A stretch of DNA of 59,371 bases, from contig JAFLTO010000016.1 of NCBI GenBank assembly GCA_022510425.1, positions 1 to 59,371 on the forward strand, given 5' to 3'. A program made the position numbers and the translations under genes. Positions 48,214 through 56,868 of the stretch are shown here, piece after piece. Source of the stretch: Muribaculaceae bacterium (GTDB lineage: Bacteria > Bacteroidota > Bacteroidia > Bacteroidales > Muribaculaceae). Every line of letters starts with the position of its first letter. Position 1 is the stretch's first letter. Under the pieces are notes generated by a model. That model was not told where the DNA came from. It searched no databases and saw only the letters and a list, made by a program, of their open reading frames with translations.

Positions 48214-48879
48214 TTAATATAAATTTTTAATTGAATATTGTTGGGTTTGGTGGATGTAGTCGAGGATAATCATGGGGTTAATGCGTTTGCGTTTATATTT
48301 GAGAGTGATATGTAGATGGGGAGTAGTTGAGCGACCGGTGTTGCCTGAAATGGCAACTGGTTCTCCCGGGGCAATTACCTGACCCTTTTTGACAAGTATT
48401 TCAGATAAATGGCAGTAAGACACGGTGTATTCTCCGTGTCTTATTGTTATATAATGACCGGAACGCTTATCGCTTCCAACTTTTATAACCTGGCCATACA
48501 TCATTGCATAGACTTCCTCATACTTGGCTCGAAGATCGAGTCCACCATGATTGGCTTTCTTTCCGGTAAACGGGTCTTTACGGTTTCCAAATTGTGATGT
48601 TATTTTGATTTTATTCAATGGATAAGAAACCGAAAGATACCGGTCAATCCATTCTTGTCTGTTATCCTGAACCGTATCAGTAGTAACTACTTCAGGAATA
48701 GATAAATCCGATAAATTCTCTATGGTATCAATTTTGTTCTCTACCCTCTCGATTAGATATAGGGATTGTTTCTGTTGTAGAGTATGAAAAATCGATGTAT
48801 TATTATCAATCCCTTTTGCCAGACTGTTTGCCGACAATAATAATGCAAATGTCAATAATGAAAAGTATTTTCGTATCAT
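48214..48879 (-). CDS. Exported M23 (LytM-type) peptidoglycan peptidase
   Basis: 221 residues on the minus strand with a signal peptide (about 1-22). The C-terminal M23 domain has NHGGLD (zinc His and Asp), SGHYITIRHGEYTVSYCHLS, and TPHLHI (zinc His), all catalytic residues present. It lies between the cargo and transfer block II, transcribed towards the cargo. It probably trims peptidoglycan for channel assembly, complementing the lysozyme at the other side of the cargo. Confidence 0.9.
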   Translation of the reverse strand: MIRKYFSLLTFALLLSANSLAKGIDNNTSIFHTLQQKQSLYLIERVENKIDTIENLSDLSIPEVVTTDTVQDNRQEWIDRYLSVSYPLNKIKITSQFGNRKDPFTGKKANHGGLDLRAKYEEVYAMMYGQVIKVGSDKRSGHYITIRHGEYTVSYCHLSEILVKKGQVIAPGEPVAISGNTGRSTTPHLHITLKYKRKRINPMIILDYIHQTQQYSIKNLY

Positions 48880-49083
48880 TCCACGAAATTAGTCTAACAA
48901 TTATTAAATCCATTATTTTAAAGGAACTTTAACCAGATTCAAAATAAAATCATACTCTATAAAATTTTAACAATTAAATGATATGAGTATGAAAATAGAG
49001 TTTGATTTCATTCTTTATAATAATAATATTTAAAAATAGGCTGAATTATACTCTGTCATAGCAATCATTCATTGACATAGGAT

Positions 49084-49091
49084 TATTTTTG
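49084..49091 (+). promoter_or_regulatory. -7 promoter box of transfer operon II
   Basis: TATTTTTG fits TAnnTTTG and lies 26 bases before the ATG at 49118. CTAATCCTATA (49100-49110) follows it, the motif seen before many other tra genes. The upstream 48880-49083 holds no gene. Confidence 0.6.
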
Positions 49092-49117
49092 CTCCAAAAC
49101 TAATCCTATAAAAGATA

Positions 49118-49879
49118 ATGACAGAAACAAGATTCAACCAGCAGGAGGTTCCATACGACACTCTCGCCAAATTCGGTCTCACACAGGAAATGCTCGAAGA
49201 TCTGCCCGGAGAAGTCTATCAGGACATGCTCAATGGCAGACGCACTCCATTGTTACCCATTTCATTCATAGATGATGAAGGCAATGAGGTACTTTCAAGG
49301 ACACGCTTCATGCTTGTAAGGAAAGACGACAAAACAGTGGATGTTATGTTCTATCCACAGTTGAAGGCAACAGAATTAAGCTATTTCACACCTGAAGAAA
49401 AGAAAGCCTTGCTCAACAAACAGGCCATCATTGCACCTATGAAAGACGGACACGGGAACGAGATACCGGCTTTCCATCAGATAGACCTTGCCACAAACCA
49501 GATTCTTTCAGTGCCGACACCGGTAATTGGTAGAAACCTTCAGGTAATTTCAGACGAACTGCATCTTACCAACGGGGAGTTGACTTGCCTTCAGAAAGGT
49601 ATGCCAATCTCTATTGTTGACGGTGACGACATCATGCACACAATCGGCATAGACCTTAATGAGAAAACGGGAGTCAGATTCACCGAAGGAAATGAAAAGA
49701 AATGGAAGGAAGAGATGTTCAAGACCTTCGATAAATACAATTTCGGTCTTAACGGATGCTGGGTGACAGATGAAACAGGCAATCTTGACTATGTGCCCGA
49801 AGACAACTACAACCAGGAGATGTGGGAGGAACAGGCAAAGATAATTGAGAGAAGGTCAAGAGCCGCAATGAAAATGTAA
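49118..49879 (+). CDS. DUF4099/DUF3945-like protein of the conjugative element
   Basis: 253 residues. The N-terminal YDTLAKFGLTQEMLEDLPGE and MLNGRRTPLLPI match the DUF4099 style. The C-terminal KWKEEMFKTFDKYNFGLNG...WEEQAKIIERRSRAAMKM resembles DUF3945. Such proteins are common near topoisomerase and ArdC genes in Bacteroidetes mobile elements. Their molecular function is not known. First gene of transfer operon II. Confidence 0.78.
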   Translation: MTETRFNQQEVPYDTLAKFGLTQEMLEDLPGEVYQDMLNGRRTPLLPISFIDDEGNEVLSRTRFMLVRKDDKTVDVMFYPQLKATELSYFTPEEKKALLNKQAIIAPMKDGHGNEIPAFHQIDLATNQILSVPTPVIGRNLQVISDELHLTNGELTCLQKGMPISIVDGDDIMHTIGIDLNEKTGVRFTEGNEKKWKEEMFKTFDKYNFGLNGCWVTDETGNLDYVPEDNYNQEMWEEQAKIIERRSRAAMKM

Positions 49880-49888
49880 CTATTAAAA

Positions 49889-50125
49889 ATGAATATCATG
49901 GAAAGAAAGAAATACCATCCTGAAGGGATACTCATCCAGAAAGTCCAGTCCGGAGAATACGGCTGGAAGGAATATATCGAACACCACTCCAAAGAACTGA
50001 ATGATGAATATGAGAATTACTGCAAGTTCCACGCATACGATCCAAACGAAGAAGAATCGGCAGCAAAATTCATGGAAATGAAAGAGGTGGAGCTTGAAGA
50101 AGGCTTTGAAACCGAAAACGTATAG
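49889..50125 (+). CDS. Small acidic conserved protein of the conjugative element
   Basis: 78 residues, rich in Glu: KKYHPEGILIQKVQSGEYGW and a C-terminal EEESAAKFMEMKEVELEEG. Starts 9 bases after the preceding gene and ends 3 bases before the next, so it is co-translated with both. No domain recognised; an in-frame ATG at 49898 is an equally good start. Confidence 0.6.
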   Translation: MNIMERKKYHPEGILIQKVQSGEYGWKEYIEHHSKELNDEYENYCKFHAYDPNEEESAAKFMEMKEVELEEGFETENV

Positions 50126-50128
50126 CCT

Positions 50129-51805
50129 ATGGCAATAAGGACAAATACCAATCCCATACCATTGTCACTTTCCCCCGGTTTACAGGAGATACTTGTAAAG
50201 AACGGAATGCAGGCACAGGTCGTTGGAAGCAGCAACGGCTTTGCCCTTATTGTGCAGGGACATGATTCACCTGTGCTTACATATCCGATTACGGAGAAAC
50301 AGCTGAAAGCTCTTATAGACTGGGGAACCAACACAGCCAACAAAAAAGCCTACAATACCTTCGCAAGCATTGTGGCCGCAGATTTCGATCTGCCGAAAGA
50401 CTTTGTTCACGCCCGCAATGCCAACGGACGTGTTGCAATGGGTCTTCACGGATACAGGATAGGAGTCGGAGAATATGGCCGTGTAGGAGGTCCCGGATGG
50501 AGACAGCCTTATCCATACCATTCAATGGGATGGTCATTCTTAGGCTGGACACCGAGACAACAGGCCGGATGGCACATGAGAAGAATCGGAGGACAGCTTT
50601 ATTATCCCGGAGCCCCGATGGTTCCGACAAGGCCTGACGGAAGAATGAAACCCGGAGAACTCGCCAACGGAGGTTACGGATTCTATTATAAAGGTCATAC
50701 CACCGCACCAGTTGTTCAGAACCAACAGGATGTCCTGGCTCAACTTCAGACTGTGATAACGCCGATTCAACAGCCTACAAGACCTACCGAACCTGCGATA
50801 CCTTATAACACAGCCATAGGATCAGTCGTGTATTTCTCCAATGAGAAATGGCAGGAAGTTCTTTCCAGTCATGGATTAATAGTAAATACCGAAACCCATA
50901 AACTGACTGTTCAATCTTCTGCCGTTGATGCAGACTTACAATATGACCTTACTGACGAAGAAGTCAAATCTTTGACATCAAATTCAATTGAGGAATATCC
51001 TGTAAGTGAAAGGCTGAAACTTCTTTCAAACATATTGAAAGAAGATTTTTCCCAACCGGTCACCATGGCAATGCTCAATTCAGAGAAGATGATAGACATA
51101 CCGCTTCATCCGGAAGTCTTGTCAGATTTGAACGCTCAGCTGAATCAGCAACAGCAATATTTTCAGCAGCAAGCCAATGGTCAGGATTTAAACAATGGGG
51201 TTCAGCAAGGAAACGGACAATATCAGAACTTGCAACTTCAGCCTGATTACGGGCTTGACAGAGACCTTCCCAAAGGAGGTGTGCTGATGAACGGCAACGA
51301 CCTTGCCTATATAGATCCTGAAAAGGGATGGTTCCGTGAAGGGAAACATGGCCGGGAGGTATCTGTTGAAGATATACGCGTTGAGCCAGTTGAAGGAGAA
51401 GGAGGCACCATGAAATACAAGATGTCGGCAGTCATTGACGGAGAAGTCATAAGCCATGAGATAAAGCAGAAAGACTACGACAAATTCATGGCCGTCGATG
51501 ATTTCCACAGGATGAAACTCTTCTCCAAGATTTTCAAGGAGGTTGATATGAAAGACCGATATCCCGTCAATTTAGGAACCAAGATAGCTGCAGCCCTGAC
51601 TGCCGGACTTGTAGTCACAGGCGAGATATTAAGAGGTCCGAGGCCAATTCCTCCGATGTATATGGACAGAGTTCCCGGTCCGCCACTGCCGAGAGTCTAT
51701 TTCAAGCCGGGAGTGGATACTCCTGCCGATGTGGCAGCACGACAATTTGATGCAATGATAAACAATCCGAATCACCGAGGTCCTGGAATGGGTCAAGGGA
51801 TGTAA
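50129..51805 (+). CDS. Large protein of transfer operon II, function unknown
   Basis: 558 residues. Gly/Trp/Tyr-rich region at about 110-190 (GWRQPYPYHSMGWSFLGW), Gln-rich linker near 335-375, and a C-terminal region with one weak hydrophobic stretch (AALTAGLVVTGEIL) and a Pro-rich tail. The N-terminal part (LQEILVKNGMQAQVVGSSNG) and the part from about 230 (WQEVLSSHGLIVNTETHK) look like two copies of the same domain. No family recognised. Confidence 0.6.
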   Translation: MAIRTNTNPIPLSLSPGLQEILVKNGMQAQVVGSSNGFALIVQGHDSPVLTYPITEKQLKALIDWGTNTANKKAYNTFASIVAADFDLPKDFVHARNANGRVAMGLHGYRIGVGEYGRVGGPGWRQPYPYHSMGWSFLGWTPRQQAGWHMRRIGGQLYYPGAPMVPTRPDGRMKPGELANGGYGFYYKGHTTAPVVQNQQDVLAQLQTVITPIQQPTRPTEPAIPYNTAIGSVVYFSNEKWQEVLSSHGLIVNTETHKLTVQSSAVDADLQYDLTDEEVKSLTSNSIEEYPVSERLKLLSNILKEDFSQPVTMAMLNSEKMIDIPLHPEVLSDLNAQLNQQQQYFQQQANGQDLNNGVQQGNGQYQNLQLQPDYGLDRDLPKGGVLMNGNDLAYIDPEKGWFREGKHGREVSVEDIRVEPVEGEGGTMKYKMSAVIDGEVISHEIKQKDYDKFMAVDDFHRMKLFSKIFKEVDMKDRYPVNLGTKIAAALTAGLVVTGEILRGPRPIPPMYMDRVPGPPLPRVYFKPGVDTPADVAARQFDAMINNPNHRGPGMGQGM

Positions 51806-51838
51806 AAGGGTTTTTACCATAGATAAAAGTTAATAGAG

Positions 51839-53140
51839 ATGGCAGATCTTACATACGATGATTTCAAACGGATGGTCGATATCCAGGATGTATTGCAATA
51901 CGCCGGATACCGGCTTAACCGTAGAGACGGGATGCGTTATCCATCTTATGTAAAAATGGGCAGTGACGGCAGACGTGTTCACGGCGACAAGTTCATTGTC
52001 ACCTCCAACGGTCTCTGCTGTTTCCAGCCGCCACAGCAAAAGAACTATAATGTAATCTCCTTCATCAAGGAACATCCGGAACTCTTTTCCGATTATAATC
52101 CCGGAATGTCAAAAGACAGGCTTGTCAATATCGTGTGCAACAAGATCCTGAACAGACCAATAGAAAACAGACCCGTAAATATAGAGAGGGAAAGGCCACA
52201 AAAGATCTTCAATATCTTCGATTATAATGTAACCACTTTTGACAATGACAACTGGGATAGCCAGAAGAAATTCTATCCTTATTTCAAGAACCGGGGAATA
52301 GATATTCAGACACAGAGAGCCTTCAGCGGTCATTTCTTCCTTGCAAGTTCTGAAAGGACTGACGGTAAGCAATACACCAATCTCTCATTTCCCCTGACAT
52401 TGGCAAAATGGCCGGGGAAAGATATTGTCGGCATGGAAGAAAGAAGCAGCCCGAATGCTGACGGAAAGACAGCCTACAAAGGTATGGCAGCAGGCAGCAA
52501 CGCACAGGAAGGTCTTTGGATAGCCCGACTTGAAAACCATCGAAGCGACCGTGGATTCAGCAAGCCTATCGGTAAACATGAAGATATCTATTGGTTCGAG
52601 AGTGCCTTCGACGCGATGGCATTCTATCAGTTACAAATGAAGAATCATCCTGAAGATAGGCAAAAGATCGGGAATGCCGTATTTGTTTCAACGGGAGGAA
52701 GCCCGAGCAACAGACAGTTCTCATCATTGATACAACAGACTCCGGAAGCAACACACCATCTATGTTTCGACAGGGACAGGGCCGGTCAGATGTTCAGTAT
52801 CAACTTCGCCTTGCAGCATAACAAAAGGATCTTCACTTCACATCTTACTCCCGATAAATCTATGCTGATTGTCACAGACCTTACCAAAGCCTTGCAAAGA
52901 CATGAGATAGCATTGGGATCTTACGATTTCAAGGATATCTGCAGTCGATTGGGCCTTGTATGTTCCAAAATCGGTTATGAACCCTGTGACCAGAGATATA
53001 AAGACTGGAACGACCAGTTGCTCGACAAACCAATTTTAGAAGAAATGTCGGATAAAATGTCAGAAGAAATGTCGGAAATATCCCAAGATAAAAAAGAAGA
53101 GGAACAGGAAGAGAGACAATCAAGAGGATTCAGAAGATGA
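51839..53140 (+). CDS. Toprim DNA primase-like protein (TraP-like)
   Basis: 433 residues. The N-terminal domain (about 1-100) reads like a CHC2-type primase zinc-domain relative: FKRMVDIQDVLQYAGYRLN, FIVTSNGLCCFQPPQQKNYN. The Toprim domain (about 250-345) has IYWFESAFDAMAFYQL (acidic Glu) and HHLCFDRDRAGQMF (Asp-x-Asp). It would prime the complementary strand of transferred DNA. The C-terminus is charged and repetitive (EEMSDKMSEEMSE). Overlaps the next gene by four bases. Confidence 0.8.
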   Translation: MADLTYDDFKRMVDIQDVLQYAGYRLNRRDGMRYPSYVKMGSDGRRVHGDKFIVTSNGLCCFQPPQQKNYNVISFIKEHPELFSDYNPGMSKDRLVNIVCNKILNRPIENRPVNIERERPQKIFNIFDYNVTTFDNDNWDSQKKFYPYFKNRGIDIQTQRAFSGHFFLASSERTDGKQYTNLSFPLTLAKWPGKDIVGMEERSSPNADGKTAYKGMAAGSNAQEGLWIARLENHRSDRGFSKPIGKHEDIYWFESAFDAMAFYQLQMKNHPEDRQKIGNAVFVSTGGSPSNRQFSSLIQQTPEATHHLCFDRDRAGQMFSINFALQHNKRIFTSHLTPDKSMLIVTDLTKALQRHEIALGSYDFKDICSRLGLVCSKIGYEPCDQRYKDWNDQLLDKPILEEMSDKMSEEMSEISQDKKEEEQEERQSRGFRR

Positions 53141-53643
53141 ACAGGATAAATTCAATAATGCCACCCCTTAATTTCGGCACTATAGTCAGGCGACCAAAGT
53201 CGGCACAATTCATTGTCAATGACTTTATGGCCATAATCCTATGCGTTGCCGGACTGATTGTTGCCGGTATGCAGGAATGTTTCCTTGAAAGCATTTTGTT
53301 CTGGGCTTCCCTGATAATCTCTCTTGGCCTTATTTATAGACTGATTTATCTGAAACAGACAATCTATTATATCACCCCGGAGCAACTCATTTATGAACAC
53401 GGAGTATTCCACCGTTCAAGAGATTTCATAGAATTATACCGGGTCATAGATTTCAGGGAGGAAAGCAGTTTCCTTCAACAGCTGTTCGGGATAAAGACAA
53501 TAAAGGTCTATTCGGGAGACAGAACCACGCCTTGTCTTAAAATGGCAGGTATGGAAAGAAAAGATTTGCTGATTCCACCCATAAGGGATAGAGTCATGAT
53601 AAACCGTAAAATGAACGGAATTTATGAGATTACAAACCGTTAG
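53137..53643 (+). CDS. Membrane protein with bacterial PH-like domain
   Basis: 168 residues: two close membrane segments (about 29-70) and then a bPH2-like domain (YYITPEQLIYEHGVFHRSRD, IELYRVIDFREESSFLQQLFG, IKVYSGDR). The start overlaps the primase stop (ATGA) and the end overlaps the next gene by 20 bases. Role in transfer unknown. Confidence 0.75.
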   Translation: MNRINSIMPPLNFGTIVRRPKSAQFIVNDFMAIILCVAGLIVAGMQECFLESILFWASLIISLGLIYRLIYLKQTIYYITPEQLIYEHGVFHRSRDFIELYRVIDFREESSFLQQLFGIKTIKVYSGDRTTPCLKMAGMERKDLLIPPIRDRVMINRKMNGIYEITNR

Positions 53644-54319
53644 GATCTTATTTGTATTCATGATATCCTTTATCTCCTTCATAGAGATAAAGGCCCAGCT
53701 TGTTGTATCCAATCCGTTGGAATGGCTTGCCCTTGCCGAAGGTAACGAGGCAATTAACGGCCAGATAAAGGATCAGACCACAAACCAACTCAAGACAGCG
53801 GCATTGCAGAATACCATTGCAGCCGAGTTCACCCAGATTAAAAGTTGGGAATCCAAATACAGCAGTTATCTGCAGACAGTATCTGGCTTTGCATCCTCGC
53901 TGAAAGCTTCATGCACCCTGTATGAAGACGGAGTAAAGATAATAATCACCTTAGGAAAACTGAAAAACGCCATTTCGAGTAATCCGCAAGGTATTGTAGC
54001 CACTATGTCAATGAACAACCTTTACCTGGAGACAGCCACTGAACTGATATCGGTTTATACCCTTCTCAAAGATGCAATAGCTACCGGAGGAACGCAGAAT
54101 ATGCTTACGGGAGCCGAAAGGTCACAGACATTGTGGGCCTTGCAGGATAAACTCGATTCCTTTTCAAAGAAACTACACTTCCTATATCTGAGCATAAAGT
54201 ATTACACCATGAACGATGTCTGGAATTCCATCACAGCAGGTATGATAGACAGAGACAACGGAACAATAGCACATCAGGCATTGGACAGGTGGAAAAGAGC
54301 CGCCAAGGTATTGGAATGA
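53624..54319 (+). CDS. Exported helical protein with C-terminal RW motif
   Basis: 231 residues. Signal peptide about 1-24 (ending IKA). Helical mature region (QIKDQTTNQLKTAALQNTIA, SLKASCTLYEDGVKIIITLG). The C-terminus HQALDRWKRAAKVLE carries the motif shared with proteins at 4696, 7269, 8024 and 54339. Resembles the periplasmic TraI-like helical proteins of Bacteroidetes transfer operons, but is much shorter. Confidence 0.65.
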   Translation: MRLQTVRILFVFMISFISFIEIKAQLVVSNPLEWLALAEGNEAINGQIKDQTTNQLKTAALQNTIAAEFTQIKSWESKYSSYLQTVSGFASSLKASCTLYEDGVKIIITLGKLKNAISSNPQGIVATMSMNNLYLETATELISVYTLLKDAIATGGTQNMLTGAERSQTLWALQDKLDSFSKKLHFLYLSIKYYTMNDVWNSITAGMIDRDNGTIAHQALDRWKRAAKVLE

Positions 54320-54338
54320 CTAACCTAAAAAGAGAGCT

Positions 54339-55022
54339 TTGAAAAAGTTATTTGTCATATTGCTGATTATTCTCGGTTTCGTGCCGGTGTTCGCTCAAAG
54401 TGACCCGGTGCTTGCCGGGATGATAGCCATTTACACAGACAAGGCTGAAGACCAGCTGAAATCACAGGAAAAGGCTATGATGCTCCAGACTACAGGCCAT
54501 ATATGGACTAAAGAGGAAATCGAAGCCACAACGGATTTTCAGAGAAAATTCAACGATTACCTTGATTCATTCAGATCAGTGATTGTTTATGCAGCCCAGA
54601 TTTACGGCTTTTATCATGAGATAGGCAGACTGACAGAGAATATGGGCAAGCTTACCGACCAGATGAAAAAGAGTCCGGGTAATGCCATTGCCGTTGCCCT
54701 CACTCCCAAAAGGAACACGATCTATCGGGAAGTGATATTGGGAAGCGTGGATATAGTCAATGATATAAGGATGGTCTGCCTTTCCAACAACAAGATGACA
54801 GAAAAGGAACGGGTCGAGATAGTCTTCGGTATCAGACCGAAGATAAAACTGATGAACAAAAGACTTCAGCACCTGTGTCTTGCGGTGAAATATACCTCAC
54901 TTTCAGATGTCTGGAGAGAGATAGACCTTAGGTCAAGAGAATATGAGATTGACAAATGGAAGATAAGCGACCAGGCTTTCAGACGATGGCAATCCAACAG
55001 CAAGATTAGACCGAGTCGATAA
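54339..55022 (+). CDS. Exported helical protein with C-terminal RW motif
   Basis: 227 residues from a TTG start that yields a signal peptide (about 1-19, ending VFA). Mature region helical. C-terminal SDQAFRRWQSNSK. Its internal LSDVWREIDLRSREYEIDKW parallels MNDVWNSITAGMIDRDNG of the preceding gene, so the two are paralogues. It probably works with that protein in the periplasm. Confidence 0.65.
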   Translation: MKKLFVILLIILGFVPVFAQSDPVLAGMIAIYTDKAEDQLKSQEKAMMLQTTGHIWTKEEIEATTDFQRKFNDYLDSFRSVIVYAAQIYGFYHEIGRLTENMGKLTDQMKKSPGNAIAVALTPKRNTIYREVILGSVDIVNDIRMVCLSNNKMTEKERVEIVFGIRPKIKLMNKRLQHLCLAVKYTSLSDVWREIDLRSREYEIDKWKISDQAFRRWQSNSKIRPSR

Positions 55023-55070
55023 AAGGGAAACAAACTATTAATCACAACAAGATAAATAAAAAGAAGATAT

Positions 55071-55745
55071 ATGGGAAAATGGTCCGCAGTCCTTAAGGGA
55101 GGAAAATATTTGATTAATAATCCGCTTACACGTTCCGTGGGAAGTGCGATAACAAGTCCGCAGAAAACACTTGTTGGAGCCGGCAGAGCGGTAAAGACAG
55201 CAACAATCGGAGCCGGGGTCGGCTATATAGGCTGGGAAGCACTGGTGAATGACAAGCCCGTTGTAAGAACCGTTGCCGATGTAGCCATAGGTAAAGATAA
55301 TGTGGATGCCGTGGTGGATACCACCAGCAATACCATGGATTCCGTGAAAGAAACGGTCAGTGATGTGAAAGAGACCGTAACCGGTCTTCAGGGAACCGTG
55401 CAACAGGCAAACAGCACATTCGGAGGAATATCTGAATTCTTGAAAAATATATTCGGCGGTAACGGCACAAATATGTTCGGCAATTTCTTTTCAAACATAG
55501 GGAAAGGAAATGTATCCGGATTAAGTATAGTCGGACTGTTGGCAGCAGGACTGATGATATTCGGAAGGTTCGGCTGGTTGGGAAAGATCGGAGGTGCATT
55601 GTTGGGTATGATGCTCATAGGCAATAATTCAATCCTGAGACAGCAACCGCAACCGGCAGTACAGCCCCTGACACAGACCCAAGGAAATCTACCCACACCA
55701 CAGACTCAGATAGAGGGTCCGGCTTCAGGAGGATTAAGAAGATAG
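55071..55745 (+). CDS. Glycine-rich membrane protein of transfer operon II
   Basis: 224 residues. A small glycine-rich hydrophobic stretch (about 42-62, TATIGAGVGYIGW), a helical VKETVSDVKETVTGLQGT repeat-like segment, and a hydrophobic glycine-zipper stretch (about 140-185, LSIVGLLAAGLMIFGRFGW and GGALLGMMLIG). The tail is Gln/Pro-rich. Probably an inner-membrane part of the apparatus; no family recognised. Confidence 0.6.
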   Translation: MGKWSAVLKGGKYLINNPLTRSVGSAITSPQKTLVGAGRAVKTATIGAGVGYIGWEALVNDKPVVRTVADVAIGKDNVDAVVDTTSNTMDSVKETVSDVKETVTGLQGTVQQANSTFGGISEFLKNIFGGNGTNMFGNFFSNIGKGNVSGLSIVGLLAAGLMIFGRFGWLGKIGGALLGMMLIGNNSILRQQPQPAVQPLTQTQGNLPTPQTQIEGPASGGLRR

Positions 55746-55759
55746 ACAAACTAAGAATT

Positions 55760-56578
55760 ATGGAATATAACGAAAACATGAATCTCATTTCCGAAAGCGG
55801 TTACTGCATGCCCTTCAACGGTAAGAATGAAGATGTGAACCTGGTAAGTAAATTCGGTGAAAACGGAAATAGCAATATCATACTGGAAACAGACCGATAT
55901 GTGTTGAAAGGAATAGCAGACGGCATTGTAACGGCAATAGGAACAAATCCGGCAACCGGCCTGTATCAGACAACCAGATATGACAAATATGAAGTGACAT
56001 ACGGAGGCATATTCAATGCCCTTGTAGGTTTCGGGAAGAAGGTCAAGGCAGGAAGCATACTTGCCATAAGCGGTAAGAAGCTCATACTGGAAGTCAAATA
56101 TGACGGAGAATTGATAGATCCCATAGAATTTTTATCGATGATATATGGGAATATGAGAATGACCGAAACCGGTAATGAATCCGGGTTTCCTGAATTTGAC
56201 ACTATTGATATAGATATCCCTACTGACTATGACGATAACCGGGAAGAGATTGAGAGCCTGATGGCTCAATATTATCCCAATTATCTGAAAGAGATAATCC
56301 AGGGAATCTATCAGGTTCCCGAACATACGGAACAGTCATTGAGAAATGTCTTCTCGATGTCTTCAATGAGGAATTGTTTCTTCGAGACTATCCCTTCTAT
56401 GAGTAATCCTTTGGGAGTCGGAGAAAGGTCAATTCCTATGGCAGTAAAGGTTCAGAATCTCCTTATAAGGGATTTCTTGAACTATCTGGCGTTAAGGCAC
56501 CGGATTTTCTTATCTGCCATGGATGAGCTGAGTAAAAAAAAAGCTATGACGAAGCCGTCGCCACAGCCGGAATCATAG
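55760..56578 (+). CDS. M23-like fold without catalytic residues (5' part of a gene that continues by frameshift)
   Basis: 272 residues. Residues about 45-130 follow the layout of an M23/LytM domain: GIADGIVTAIG, YDKYEVTYGG, KKVKAGSILAIS, KKLILEVKYDGELIDPIEFL, but the zinc-binding His/Asp residues are absent. It ends soon after a nine-A run at 56534-56542, and the frame one base back stays open straight into the next entry. A -1 shift on A AAA AAA, or RNA-polymerase slippage, would fuse the two into a protein of about 369 residues. The unshifted tail MTKPSPQPES looks non-native. Confidence 0.65.
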   Translation: MEYNENMNLISESGYCMPFNGKNEDVNLVSKFGENGNSNIILETDRYVLKGIADGIVTAIGTNPATGLYQTTRYDKYEVTYGGIFNALVGFGKKVKAGSILAISGKKLILEVKYDGELIDPIEFLSMIYGNMRMTETGNESGFPEFDTIDIDIPTDYDDNREEIESLMAQYYPNYLKEIIQGIYQVPEHTEQSLRNVFSMSSMRNCFFETIPSMSNPLGVGERSIPMAVKVQNLLIRDFLNYLALRHRIFLSAMDELSKKKAMTKPSPQPES

Positions 56579-56583
56579 ACCCT

Positions 56584-56868
56584 TTGGAAGACCTGCAGAT
56601 AGATGTCCAGAGTTTCGACATACAAAGACTTGTCACAGTATATCCCGATAGAGCCGGGATACGCTGGTGGGCTAAATCATGGTGGAACGGTTCGGAAGAT
56701 GGAGAGGCTGCCGTGGAGATCGAGACACAGAAGGCACTCGCTTTCATCAATGAATCAATCGACAAGGATACCATTCTTGAAGAATATTATCCCAAACAGA
56801 TGGAGACCTACAGAAATGCCATCGAACAGACAAAAGACCAGTTGCTGAAACAACTTAACATATCCTGA
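56584..56868 (+). CDS. C-terminal part of the frameshifted M23-like protein
   Basis: About 94 residues from a TTG, but the frame is open back to the A9 run, adding KKSYDEAVATAGIIDPLED before it without a start codon, so this is most likely the continuation of the 55760 gene. Visible sequence: VQSFDIQRLVTVYPDRAG, WWAKSWWNGSEDGE, and a helical end. The stop overlaps the next start by one base. Confidence 0.6.
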   Translation: MEDLQIDVQSFDIQRLVTVYPDRAGIRWWAKSWWNGSEDGEAAVEIETQKALAFINESIDKDTILEEYYPKQMETYRNAIEQTKDQLLKQLNIS

